A stretch of 64,000 nucleotides of DNA from Burkholderia pseudomultivorans (GTDB lineage: Bacteria > Pseudomonadota > Gammaproteobacteria > Burkholderiales > Burkholderiaceae). How positions within the stretch are numbered: the first letter of the stretch is position 1; every line of letters begins with the position of its first letter. The DNA is taken from contig NZ_CP013377.1 of the NCBI RefSeq assembly GCF_001718415.1, positions 2,604,001-2,668,000 of the forward strand, in the 5' to 3' direction. Below the pieces are notes generated by a model that worked only from the letters and a program-made list of their open reading frames with translations, ran no database searches and was not told the DNA's origin. The translations under genes and the position numbers were made by a program. Below, one piece after another: positions 46,801 to 53,453 of this stretch.

Positions 46801-46998
46801 GCTGAATAACGGCGCACCGAACAATAACGCCGCCACCATGGCAATCGGTTGCCACGCGACACGCAAGCTCGGCTGGCTCCATCGCGCACTTGTGCCCCGA
46901 GAATTCGCAGCTGTTTGCGACGAGCTGCCGTTTTCCTGCACGACGATCATCGCGCCGCGCGCACGATTACATACTACCCGGTAGCAGTTCTTGTTCAT
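37888..46998 (-). CDS. bcpA: BcpA/CdiA-type contact-dependent inhibition exoprotein (FHA-like TpsA)
   Basis: 3036 residues. Residues 1-~69: extended signal peptide (MNKNCYRVVCNRARGAMIVV) of TpsA proteins. About 75-350: TPS secretion domain (THVVQTQNGLPQVNIAAPSG, motif ILANPSGIVVDGGG). Then a ~2000-residue filamentous haemagglutinin region of repeated beta-helix strands and Gly/Asn/Thr-rich repeats. Near 2600-2830 a Gly/Ala-rich pretoxin region (GGLGGGGIGSAAQGAAGAG). At 2836-2841 NVNLYN (38476-38493), a variant of the Nx[EQ]LYN motif bounding Burkholderia CDI toxins. The last 195 residues are the variable toxin (TEPRNSLDLFNSS, then RFYSDGNGVFHWAGSTGDG), of unknown activity. Followed by immunity then a broken transporter gene: Burkholderia-type A-I-B order. 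Confidence 0.93.
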   Translation of the reverse strand: MNKNCYRVVCNRARGAMIVVQENGSSSQTAANSRGTSARWSQPSLRVAWQPIAMVAALLFGAPLFSFAQIAPIPGTSTHVVQTQNGLPQVNIAAPSGAGVSVNTYNQFDVQKNGAILNNSPTLVNTQQTGYINGNPNFGPNQSARIIVNQVNSSNASQLRGYVEVAGSRAEVILANPSGIVVDGGGFINTSRATLTTGQPYYGADGSLAGYNVNRGLITVQGAGLNAANVDQVDLISRAVQANAAIYAKNLNVVAGANQVNHDTLAATPTAGDGAAPAVAIDVSQLGGMYANRVFLVSNEFGVGVANAGTIAAQGGDLTLQSNGQLVLTGKTTASGNLAATANSVQNSGTTYAQQNVSVSTGGTLSNSGTLAAQQNTTVNAGSIGSMGTLGAGVNNDGSVGHSGDLNLSSSGQLTATGQNVAGGSASISGGSVNLGGSQTAANANLALNANAGDLNLSGASTSAQGALDANASGALINDHGNVSSQSAVTLTGGSVSNQGGKISAQGPLNVQTNGAIANQAGTLVSDSSMQIRGGAIANNQGTIQSTAGMNISGASVDNSAGRITSLNGDGLSITTTGQLINAAGTTATGAQGGVIGGNGGVSVQAGAVANHGSITAQTDLQVGAQSVDNGSGSISAGRNATIDVGTQLTNGSGSIAAQQAVTVNAASLSNDTGGIQATQLSLSATNLSNRGGTITQTGTGATNIAVANTLDNSSNGLIQTNSTDLNLAPATLINDQGKITHAGNGTLSIATGALSNQGGTIATNGALSLKAAAVSNRAGTLAAQRRAALDVRSLDNRAGGYIGADSMTLNARGAIDNRAGTLEANNGVSVTADSLANAGGSLKNVGTSALLVTTANALTNTAGGTIGGNGDVSVSAASIENSGGSLLAGQALSVQSNGAIANAAGLVQANGNLTLRAQGAVTNNAGQIEANGTSSTLALSGASVDNSDGRIVNIGSGATTIDGGASITNTNASGKDGAGTIGGNGDVTLTAQTLTNSQGAQTLAGHDLQLNVGSDANNNGGVLSAANSLTLHSANAAFSNQAGSVRANGALALHTASIDNTSGKIGNDAGSGGSVSIQSGALSNQGGAIGSDQDLTLVANTLTGDGSITAGRNGAIALANDYTQTSANKLHANGNLNFTTSGKLTNQGVLDANGALTVNAANVDNQAGADLNSANTTVNANGGTIDNAGRIEGDAVTTNSAMLNNTGTVIGANVTANANTITNSGVAAVFAAANQLNLYATNQLSNTGGANLFSIGDINIAANGQRDANGSLANRTQNVLSDQSTIEAQGNIELAAGTFTNTRPAPMVNTETIDTTTTHQTKRQKYIVCATMNAVPNGGCSQAMWVNGYKTPLTSTYTPSQVVSESSGPNATDKVLVVSVNGTQQTIYYNTLTTNADGTVTVNYWDAYDPHVNYVPDTEYTTRSDAHNGYQRVEIWRDTTSTIQQDKVTSQAQQAQLVAGDSITMANVGAINNEYSAIAAGKSIQIGSTQQDGAVGSGSYGGTVVNNVGRTLYQYQTDSIVSMYAWNQDTTRDRGTIVQPSVVYTPVAIGGTGGTIIANQSVSIGAQNVNNQNVAAQNSATGATGGTLGSNAANQGVSGGSPSKVGAASGPITVPALQSVASATGALSITLPTSGMYTIHPAPGQPYLIVTDPRLTSYTNFISSDYMLGQLNLNPASIEKRLGDGMYEQQMVRNQITQLTGRTFLPGYANAEDEYRALMTNGANYAKSFGLVPGMALTAAQMDALTSDIVWLVDQTVTLPDGNTTHVLAPVVYMAQTHANDLQPTGALIAADDIQIHAAGSATNSGVIKGGTKTVLTATDILNRGGTIASGSAGGTTVVSATNDVVNASGMITGNRVAVMAGRDIVNTTLVDAVGATGASGASKVSTSLIGQQGTIAATGDLSVQAGRDLTLHGANLSAGGDAMVTAGRDINVDTVRSTTNQSMYLNDQHHWEESTTKNVTSGITAGGSLGMQSGNDTTLKGATVSAGKDLSVLAGGNLTATTVTDTLKLDNVAADSKTRKEVDHNYDEHAVGTQFTAGGNVNLAAASADKSKGNVTLTGSSVSAGMTNGVDNGSGAVNIAATGNVTINEAREEHDRYQSVQVQRGSFVSSTKTDSMTDMHANVGVGSTVSGNTVNVQSGRDLTVQGSTIVGTGDVTLGATNNVNITTSRDTVTQDSYYRETHSGIGTSGLSVSIGTQKKTDTDHASSVANNASTVGSLDGNLNIKAGDTLHVTGSDLIAGKNLTGTAANVVIDSATDTSNRTHSETTSSSGVTLGLSGSVGDAINGAYQQAQAAKSGAGDSRATALHAIAAAGNAAMGVAGLTGGALAGGGTPSLGVQVSVGSSHSRLDTSENQTTQRGSSVAAGGTAALIATGNGTPGSGNITVAGSNVSGDDVLLVAKNQIDLQNTTNTDSTRSSNSSSGSSVGVSIGTNGIGVSASMSRAHGDGNSDAAMQNNSLVTGANSVTMISGGDTNIVGSNVSGRTVTADVGGNLNIRSVQDTTVSGAHQSSAGGGLSVSTMGGSASFSSSKGNASGNYAGVNEQAGIQAGEGGFNVNVKGNTDLTGAYIASTAEASKNTLTTGTLTYSDIANHSTYSADSSGFSAGAGVGVTGKSIGTGSVSGAGGVTPMISQSDSGSESATTRSGVSAGTINITNPAGQTQDVVDLNRDTANLNGTVSKTPDVQHLLDQQTDMMNATQAAGQVVAQGIGSYADMKQKEAQHAADAAKLAGDTTAQAAYQAEADSWDEGGANRLYLHIAGGALIGGLGGGGIGSAAQGAAGAGLAALLADQTAQAAKGVAGATDSTLAGKVSGNLLVGALGWLVGGTAGAATASNVNLYNQYNHTDADALLEASGQGTARKKATALTLALQGIANGLNAIIGLGGGKPPTASPGLVLVEEAGAGGQLAKSGAAGYVPDNATLANGNRDSRLPIPEKTTADNGLQVESNPKHTLGVQGNRPNAGTEPRNSLDLFNSSISDGGKARYAIDSSGNINRFYSDGNGVFHWAGSTGDGRAPLDVSTFPIEIRRARGFRGE

Positions 46999-47615
46999 TT
47001 TTCGTTTTAATAGGTGCAGAGCCGATGAATTCGGTTCTGATCAAGATCAATGCCCGGTCGGACCGGTGGCGGTTTGCGCAGCCCCGGCCCCGAAGCTGCG
47101 CAGGATTCAAAGGCGGTTTCGCGCCTCGCACGCGTTACGACTGCGGACGAAATCAGGCATTGCGCGGCCGTGGTCTCCCGTGATCCCCGTGCGCAATCGT
47201 AGCAGGAACCCGACAAGCCACACTGTCAGGAATAATCAAATCGACCGAAAACTCGCGCGGCATATCTCGAAATAAAGCGATTTATTTTTCAGATAATAAA
47301 ATTTTTAATTTTTAGAATTTGAACAACGTAATTTTGCGAGTTTCGGTTCAGCGCCCGTCGAACCGCACCCGTTGATGCAGACATCAACCAAGGGAAGATC
47401 CATGACTTCGACAAAATCTCAACGCACGATTACGTCAGTCATCCGAACTCGTGAGCGTTGAATGCATAAAGCCAATCAACGTATCTCGAAATAAAAGCGT
47501 GAAAAAACGTTACATGATCATGAACTGACTTCGAACGCACCGACTGCGACCGTTTCGCAGGATCGGTCGTTGACGTTCGGCTCGATGCCCGTTTGCAACG
47601 CATCTCCTGCACCTG
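46999..47615. other. Promoter region of the CDI exoprotein gene
   Basis: A 617-bp gap. 47215-47520 is strikingly AT-rich for this genome (e.g. TTATTTTTCAGATAATAAAA around 47281) and must carry the exoprotein promoter and leader. An imperfect direct repeat TATCTCGAAATAAA-GCG occurs at 47263-47279 and 47482-47499, possibly binding sites for a regulator such as an H-NS-type silencer. No gene found. Confidence 0.5.
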
Positions 47616-48110
47616 CTAGCCGCCGCGCCTGCGCATCGCATGCGCAACCCGCGCGTTGGTCTCGAATTTGGCGCGGCGGGTCGAGAAAAACGTCCGCACG
47701 TTGCGCACGTTCGATGCGCCGGTGAACAGCCGCCGCGCGAATTCGTCGTATTCGGCGACGTCGGCCAGATCGGCCACCACGACGAAATCGGGGCCCGGCG
47801 ACACGCGATAGCACTGCGTGACCGACGGCTCTGCGCACACGTACGCCTCAAACGCGTCGTAGTCTTCGGCCGTCTGCCGGTCGAGGCTGATCTCGATCAG
47901 CGCCGTGACGGCCGTGCCGATCGCGGCCTGGTCGAGCATCGCCACCTGCCGACGGATCACGCCCGCTTCCGTCAGCCGGCGCACGCGGCGCATACAGGTC
48001 GGCGGCGACGACAGCGCACGTTCGGCGAGTTCCAGGTTCGACACCGACGCGTCGTCCTGCAGGATCGACAGGATGCGCAAGTCGAGATCGTCAAGGGTAA
48101 TGCCGGCCAT
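47616..48110 (-). CDS. Lrp/AsnC-family regulator
   Basis: 164 residues from ATG 48110, with GAAGGAG before it. N-terminal HTH (LDDLDLRILSILQDDASVSN, RRVRRLTEAGVIRRQ) and C-terminal RAM/AsnC effector domain (TALIEISLDRQTAEDYDAFE, GPDFVVVADLADVAEYDEFA). Divergent from glmS with paired AT-rich dyads between, so it is likely a regulator of amino-sugar metabolism, perhaps in response to glutamine or a related amino acid. Confidence 0.9.
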   Translation of the reverse strand: MAGITLDDLDLRILSILQDDASVSNLELAERALSSPPTCMRRVRRLTEAGVIRRQVAMLDQAAIGTAVTALIEISLDRQTAEDYDAFEAYVCAEPSVTQCYRVSPGPDFVVVADLADVAEYDEFARRLFTGASNVRNVRTFFSTRRAKFETNARVAHAMRRRGG

Positions 48111-48137
48111 CGGCAGCTCCTTCCGGGTCGGTGATGT

Positions 48138-48209
48138 GAAATTTAATTTCAATATCATAACCGATCATCGATCCATTTCATCTACTTCAATATTTTGAAA
48201 TTAAATTCC
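48138..48209. promoter_or_regulatory. Paired inverted Lrp-type operators between lrp and glmS
   Basis: GAAATTTAATTTCAATAT (48138-48155) and, inverted, ATATTTTGAAATTAAATTCC (48190-48209) flank about 34 bp. Each contains a near-palindrome GAAATT-A/T-AATTTC. Their spacing, near five helical turns centre to centre, fits cooperative binding by an octameric Lrp-type protein. Confidence 0.7.
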
Positions 48210-48268
48210 ATTCCCTCACCTCTACCATCGCTGTCACTGATTCAGACACGTCATTTACGGAGCGCGAT

Positions 48269-50098
48269 ATGTGTGGAATTGTCGGGGCGGTTGCCCAGCG
48301 GGACATCCTGCCGAACCTCGTCGACGGGCTGAAGCGGCTCGAATACCGCGGTTACGACTCGTGCGGCGTCGTGGTCTACCGCGACCGCGCGCTGGCTCGC
48401 GCGCGCAGCGTCGAGCGCGTCGCCAACCTGCAGCGCGAGATCGCCGCGCAGGCGCTGTCGGGCTACACCGGCATCGCGCATACGCGCTGGGCGACCCACG
48501 GCGCGCCCGTCACGCTCAATGCGCATCCGCACTTCTCGCCGAGCGACGACGATGCGCGCATCGCGCTGTCGCACAACGGGATCATCGAGAACTGCGACCA
48601 GCTCCGCGCCAAACTCGAAGCGCACGGCTACGTGTTCGCGAGCCAGACCGACAGCGAGGCGATCGCGCACCTGATCGATCATCTGTACGACGGCGACCTG
48701 TTCGAGGCGGTCCGGCGCGCCGTCGCGCGGCTGCGCGGCAGCTATGCGATCGCGGTGATGTGCCGCGACGAGCCGCACCGGATTGTCGGCGCGCGCGACG
48801 GGATGCCGCTCGTCGTCGGCGTGGGCGAAGGCGAGAACTTCCTGGCGTCGGACGCGATTGCGCTGTCCGGCATCACCGACCGCATCGCCTACCTGGAGAA
48901 CGGCGACGTCGCCGATATCCAGCTTCATCGCTACTGGATCGTCGATGCCGCGGGTCAGCGCGTCGAGCGTGCGGTGCAGCGCGTCGCCGCGCACAGCGGC
49001 GCGGCCGATCTCGGTTCGTATCGCTACTACATGCAGAAGGAGATCTTCGAGCAGCCGCAGGCCGTCGCCGATACGCTGCTCGACGTCACGTCGATCATGC
49101 CGGAGCTGTTCGGCGATCGCGCATGGCGCGTGTTCAACGACGTCGATTCGGTGTTGCTGCTCGCGTGCGGCGGCAGTTATCACGCGGCGCTCACCGCGAA
49201 GTACTGGATCGAGAGCATCGCGAAACTGCCGGCGAGCGTCGAGATTGCGAGCGAGTTCCGCTATCGCGACAGCGTGCCGAATCCGCGCACGCTCGTCGTC
49301 GCGGTGTCGCAGAGCGGCGAGACGGCCGACGTGCTCGGCGCCGTGCATGTCGCGAAGCAGAACGGGATGGCGCATACGCTTGCGATCTGCAACGTGGCGA
49401 CGAGCGCGCTGATGCGCGAATGCGCGTTGCAGTTCGTGACACGTGCGGGCATCGAGATCGGCGTGGCGTCGACGAAGGCGTTTACGACGCAGCTCGTCGC
49501 GCTGTTCCTGCTGACGCTTTCACTGGCACAGGTGCGCGGGCGACTGAGCGACGACGACGAGAAGGAGCATCTGCGCGCGCTGCGGCATCTGCCCGATGCG
49601 ATGTCGAAGGTGCTCGCGCTGGAGCCGCAGATCATCGCGTGGTCGGAACTGCTCGCGCGCCGCGACAACATGCTGTTTCTCGGACGCGGAATGCATTATC
49701 CGATCGCGCTGGAAGGGGCGCTGAAGATGAAGGAGATTTCGTATATCCATGCGGAGGCTTATCCGGCGGGCGAGCTCAAGCATGGGCCGCTCGCGCTCGT
49801 CAGCAACGAGATGCCGGTGATTGCGGTGGCGCCGAACGACATGCTGCTCGAGAAGCTGCGGTCGAACATGCATGAGGTCAGCGCGCGCAACGGGAAGCTG
49901 TTCGTGTTCGCGGATGTCGATTGCGGACTGTCGCCGGGGGACGGGATCGATGTGATCCGGCTCAATGAATACTACGGGCCGCTTTCGCCGATCCTGCATA
50001 CGGTGCCGATGCAGCTGCTGGCTTATCACGCGGCGCTGGCGAGGGGGACGGATATCGACAAGCCGAGGAATCTGGCGAAGTCGGTGACGGTGGAATAG
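48269..50098 (+). CDS. glmS: Glutamine--fructose-6-phosphate aminotransferase (isomerising)
   Basis: 609 residues. Makes glucosamine-6-phosphate from fructose-6-phosphate and glutamine, first step toward UDP-GlcNAc. N-terminal nucleophile glutaminase with catalytic Cys after the initiator Met (MCGIVGAV), [14 protein letters not shown] and HTRWATHG; two SIS sugar domains follow ([48 protein letters not shown]) and the C-terminal tail ends [11 protein letters not shown], as typical. Single gene, divergent from an Lrp-type regulator; likely an extra, regulated glmS copy rather than the housekeeping gene. Full length, intact. Confidence 0.95.
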   Translation: MCGIVGAVAQRDILPNLVDGLKRLEYRGYDSCGVVVYRDRALARARSVERVANLQREIAAQALSGYTGIAHTRWATHGAPVTLNAHPHFSPSDDDARIALSHNGIIENCDQLRAKLEAHGYVFASQTDSEAIAHLIDHLYDGDLFEAVRRAVARLRGSYAIAVMCRDEPHRIVGARDGMPLVVGVGEGENFLASDAIALSGITDRIAYLENGDVADIQLHRYWIVDAAGQRVERAVQRVAAHSGAADLGSYRYYMQKEIFEQPQAVADTLLDVTSIMPELFGDRAWRVFNDVDSVLLLACGGSYHAALTAKYWIESIAKLPASVEIASEFRYRDSVPNPRTLVVAVSQSGETADVLGAVHVAKQNGMAHTLAICNVATSALMRECALQFVTRAGIEIGVASTKAFTTQLVALFLLTLSLAQVRGRLSDDDEKEHLRALRHLPDAMSKVLALEPQIIAWSELLARRDNMLFLGRGMHYPIALEGALKMKEISYIHAEAYPAGELKHGPLALVSNEMPVIAVAPNDMLLEKLRSNMHEVSARNGKLFVFADVDCGLSPGDGIDVIRLNEYYGPLSPILHTVPMQLLAYHAALARGTDIDKPRNLAKSVTVE

Positions 50099-50135
50099 GG
50101 GTGGGGTGATGATGGCATGGCCGTGCTCAGGTGCA

Positions 50136-51209
50136 TTAATTTCGGTTACGAAGCCCCGATTCAGTTTTGGTTACGCGGCTCTTGCGCACACCCGGCGGAA
50201 ACGCAAAGAACGGGATCACGCGATCCCAGGCGTTGCGCCACGCGCTACTGACAGTCGGGAATTTCTGACCCCACGGCCCATCCGCAAACGCATCGAGTTC
50301 GGCCTGAGCGGCTTCCGCGCTGGGAGCGGCGTAGATCGGCTTGATCGCCGCGGCCAAGCCTCGGCGGTCCTTCCAACTGGCGTAATCGAGGCTGTTGCGG
50401 ATGAGGTGGACGATGCAGGTCTGCAGCGTGGTGGCCGGGAACACGGCGGCCAGCGCTTCGGGCATGCCCTTGAGCCCGTCCGTGACGGCAATCAGGATGT
50501 CGTGAACGCCGCGCGTCTTCAGATCGTTGAACACCTTCATCCAGAACTTGGCCCCCTCGGTATTCTCGATCCACAGGCCCAGGATTTCCCGCGTGCCGTC
50601 GGGCAGCACGCCCAGCGCCAGGTACACCGCCTTGTTGCGCACGACGGCGTCTTCGCGAATCTTGACCCGCAGTGCGTCGAAAAACACGACCGGATACATC
50701 GGCTCAAGCGGTCGGGCCTGCCAGGCGGTGACTTCGGCCATGACCTCGTCGGTGACCGAACTGATGAAGTCGGGCGAGACCTCGGTGCCGTACTGTTCCA
50801 GCAAGAAGCCCTGAATCTCGCGTACGGTCATGCCTCGGGCATACATGGCGACGATCTTGTCGTCGAAGCCCGTGAAGCGCCGTTCGTGCTTGGGAATCAG
50901 GATGGGTTCGAAGCTGCCGTCGCGGTCACGCGGCACCTCGATACGGATCGGACCGTCTTCGGTCAGAACCGTCTTGGCCCCTTTGCCGTTGCGCTGATTC
51001 GTGGCGTTGACCGGCTTGGCCGCACCGGGAGGGTAGCCGAGATGATGGTTCATCTCGCCGCCCAGCGCCCGTTCGATCAGCGCCTTCTTGAGCGCCAGCG
51101 TCGCGGCGTTGATGGCTTCGGCCGTCATCGGACCGTTGCCGAACTGCTCGAGCAGCTCGGCCGGAATCGCCGGCAGAGCCGCCGGCTGGGCTTTCGGTTT
51201 GCGAGGCAT
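50136..51209 (-). pseudogene. IS256-family transposase, 3'-truncated
   Basis: 357 residues. Mutator-type DDE transposase: QRNGKGAKTVLTEDGPIRIE, YARGMTVREIQGFLLEQYG, the first catalytic Asp in PVVFFDALRVKI, the second in AVTDGLKGMPEA, and NSLDYASWKDR. After WRNAWDRVIPFFAFPPGVRK the family sequence stops and 14 unrelated residues follow to the stop at 50136. A normal protein continues ~60-90 residues with a TTNAIES motif that holds the catalytic Glu. Without it the transposase is inactive. Breakpoint about 50180. Confidence 0.9.
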
Positions 51210-51262
51210 AAACTCTCCTTGGGAGCATGTTATGCCTTAAACACAAAATTCCTGACAGGCCC
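50181..51262. mobile_element. Truncated IS256-type insertion sequence
   Basis: Right end (transposase 5' side) extends to about 51262, where CCTGACAGGCCC matches the usual end type of this group; left end broken near 50180. It lies between glmS and an apparently acquired aldehyde/GMC operon. Two related TTGGTTACG-type sequences occur just outside the broken end (50141-50180). Confidence 0.75.
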
Positions 51263-51268
51263 GGCGAC

Positions 51269-51463
51269 TCAGGCCTTCGTTGCGGTTTTCCCTGCAGTCG
51301 CAGGCTTCACCTCCACGCCCAGCAATTCCGCCGATACCCCAAGCAGCCCCCCGCCCCACTGTTCGCTGCCGTCACTCCGAAAACGAATGCCGTAAAAACC
51401 TTCATGGGCGAAGAGCCCATCAGAGAAAAAAACGATTCCTCGACTGACAATGATACTGCCCGG
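51269..51463 (-). pseudogene. C-terminal gene remnant beside the IS
   Basis: On the minus strand a frame open from about 51463 ends at TGA 51269-51271 with the coding-like stretch SDGLFAHEGFYGIRFRSDGS continuing to ELLGVEVKPATAGKTATKA. No start and no upstream continuation are seen, so it looks like the tail of a gene cut by the IS or an older rearrangement. Family not recognised. Confidence 0.4.
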
Positions 51464-51713
51464 TCAGTCTTTCTTCGTCGTGTCTTGCCTGAGCGACATC
51501 CAAATCAGCACCGAGCCGTATCTTCGTCGCCGGAAGTCTTCGAGAACGAACGACGTCCCGCGGACATGGTGGAAATCCCGAACACCGTTTTAACCCGCTA
51601 TTACCAGCCGGGCCCGGCTGCTCCATACACTTGCGGTAACCAAAGCGCCGCCTCGTGCCACGACTACCGGCGAGGACGGCGAGTTACCCGTCACTTTCTG
51701 AATGGAGAACAGA

Positions 51714-52292
51714 ATGGCCAAACAGATCCTGGTACTGGCAGGCGATTACGTGGAAGACTACGAGTTGATGGTGCCGGTACAAGCGCTCAGTGCGCTTGGC
51801 TACGTGGTACACGTCGTTACCCCTGATAAACGATCCGGCGAGCAAATCCGCACGGCAATTCACGACTTCGAAGGCGATCAGACCTACAGCGAGAAGCGCG
51901 GTCACAACTTCACGCTCAATGCGAGTTTCTCGGATGTCGATACGGCTGCCTACGATGCCCTGCTTTTGCCCGGCGGCCGCGCTCCCGAGTACCTTCGGCT
52001 CAACCCGCGTGTAATCACCGTCATCCGCGATTTTGCGCAAGCCGGCAAGCCGATTGCGGCGGTCTGCCATGGTGCGCAGTTGCTGAGCGCCGCCGGGGTC
52101 ATCGCTGGCAAGCGGATCTCCGCCTATCCCGCGTGCGCCCCCGAGGTCCGGCTTGCACAGGGTGAATTTGTCGAGCTCGACTGGGCCGAAGCCGTCACCG
52201 ACGGTCAGTTCGTGACCGCTCCTGCATGGACGGCCCATAGCGCGTGGCTCCGACAGTTCCTCGCGCTGCTCGGTGCGCGCATTTCGCTCTGA
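51714..52292 (+). CDS. DJ-1/PfpI-family protein
   Basis: 192 residues from ATG 51714 (GGAGAACAGA upstream). PfpI-type glutamine amidotransferase-like fold: [39 protein letters not shown], and nucleophile elbow [15 protein letters not shown] with the conserved Cys followed by His. Members are cysteine proteases, glyoxalase III or protein/nucleotide deglycases acting on methylglyoxal damage. First gene of a five-gene plus-strand set with a glyoxalase-fold protein next, which argues for reactive-carbonyl protection. Confidence 0.9.
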   Translation: MAKQILVLAGDYVEDYELMVPVQALSALGYVVHVVTPDKRSGEQIRTAIHDFEGDQTYSEKRGHNFTLNASFSDVDTAAYDALLLPGGRAPEYLRLNPRVITVIRDFAQAGKPIAAVCHGAQLLSAAGVIAGKRISAYPACAPEVRLAQGEFVELDWAEAVTDGQFVTAPAWTAHSAWLRQFLALLGARISL

Positions 52293-52309
52293 TATCCGGT
52301 GACACAAAC

Positions 52310-52708
52310 ATGGCAAAACTGATTCACACCATGATTCGTGTGGCCGACTTGGAGCGCTCGCTCGCATTCTATGAAAGCGCGTTCGGCCTGACGACCAGCC
52401 ATCGCCTCGATTTCGAAGATTTCTCGCTCGTCTATCTGCGCAATAGCGAAAGCGAAAACGAAATCGAACTGACCTGGAACAGGGGACGTCAAGAACCCTA
52501 CACGCATGGCGATGGTTACGGTCACGTCGCGGTCGTGGTAGACGACGCGACCAAGGAGCGGGCCCGACTGATTTCGCTTGGCATGCAGCCAAACGATCTC
52601 CGCGAGTTCCATGCTGGCGACGGCAGTCTCCTCGCGCGGTACTTCTTCATACTCGACCCTGACGGCTACAAGATCGAAGTACTGGAGCGACACGGTCACT
52701 ACCAGTGA
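52310..52708 (+). CDS. VOC-fold protein, glyoxalase I-like
   Basis: 132 residues from ATG 52310, 18 bp after the DJ-1 gene. VOC/glyoxalase fold closely like lactoylglutathione lyase (GloA): MAKLIHTMIRVADLERSLAF, GYGHVAVVVDDATK, and C-terminal FILDPDGYKIEVLER. Metal ligands are expected at His in HTMIRV, Glu in NEIEL, His in GYGHVAV and Glu in YKIEVLE, all present, so a metal-dependent glyoxalase I is plausible. Works with the DJ-1 neighbour in detoxifying alpha-ketoaldehydes. Confidence 0.88.
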   Translation: MAKLIHTMIRVADLERSLAFYESAFGLTTSHRLDFEDFSLVYLRNSESENEIELTWNRGRQEPYTHGDGYGHVAVVVDDATKERARLISLGMQPNDLREFHAGDGSLLARYFFILDPDGYKIEVLERHGHYQ

Positions 52709-52817
52709 GCGCAACACATAACAAGCAATACAACTCGCAACGTACGAGTTCGCAGCATCGCAACAGATAAGGCGTCACCCGCAATCCAGCATGAGCAGAT
52801 ATGAAGGAGACGAGACA

Positions 52818-53432
52818 ATGAAAATGGAGACGATTCCGCTCGCCACCGCGACTACGGAGCGACCGGTAGAGCCCGTGCAACGCATCAAACTGACACGCCG
52901 TGAATGGCTGAAGGGAACCGGCGTACTCTTCGGCACCCTGGCAGTGACCTCCATCCTTGCCGGGTTCGCACCAAGCCACGCCTGGGCCCTTGAAATGACG
53001 AGCCTCGACACGCACCAGGGGCAGGTCCTGCTCGCGCTCGTCAAGCGCATCTATCCGCATCAGTCCCTGGACGACGCCGTCTATGCGCTGGTCGTCAAGG
53101 ACCTCGACAAAAAGGCGGTGGCCGACAAGCAGTTGCGCTCGACGCTGGCCAAGGGCGTCCAACGACTCGATGCTGTCGCTGGCGGCGACTGGTCCAGGCG
53201 AGGGATCGCGCAGCAGGACAAGGACGTAGCGGCTCTTGCAGGGTCGCCGTTCTTCGACGCGGTGCGCTCGACAGCAGTAGTGTCGCTGTATAGCAATCCG
53301 CTTGCTTACGCTCACTTCGGATACGGCGGAAGCGACGGAGACGGAGGCTACCTCCACAAGGGCTTCAACAACCTGTCCTGGTTGCCCGATCCGCCCGCAC
53401 CGCTGAGCGGCCCTGTTCCGTCCGACAACTGA
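52818..53432 (+). CDS. Tat-exported small subunit of a GMC dehydrogenase (gluconate 2-dehydrogenase subunit 3-like)
   Basis: 204 residues from ATG 52818 (AAGGAG upstream). N-terminus with TRREWLKGTGVLFGTLAV, a twin-arginine signal, then a soluble part (LALVKRIYPHQSLDDAVYAL) of the small-subunit family of membrane-bound GMC dehydrogenases such as FAD glucose dehydrogenase. In such complexes this subunit carries the signal-less flavoprotein through Tat as a hitch-hiker. The next gene is the flavoprotein, 21 bp later. A cytochrome c subunit is missing here. Confidence 0.85.
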   Translation: MKMETIPLATATTERPVEPVQRIKLTRREWLKGTGVLFGTLAVTSILAGFAPSHAWALEMTSLDTHQGQVLLALVKRIYPHQSLDDAVYALVVKDLDKKAVADKQLRSTLAKGVQRLDAVAGGDWSRRGIAQQDKDVAALAGSPFFDAVRSTAVVSLYSNPLAYAHFGYGGSDGDGGYLHKGFNNLSWLPDPPAPLSGPVPSDN

Positions 53433-53453
53433 TATCGCGCAAAGAGAGACATC

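Noticed and set aside
37888..46998. Repeats within the exoprotein as CRISPR or tandem mobile repeats
   Set aside because: The repeats are in-frame beta-helix repeats typical of filamentous haemagglutinins, not equal-length spacer arrays.
51441..51479. 7-bp inverted repeat GACTGAC/GTCAGTC before the DJ-1 operon as a TetR operator
   Set aside because: Arms are short and separated by 24 bases, and no TetR gene is present; kept only as a weak hint.
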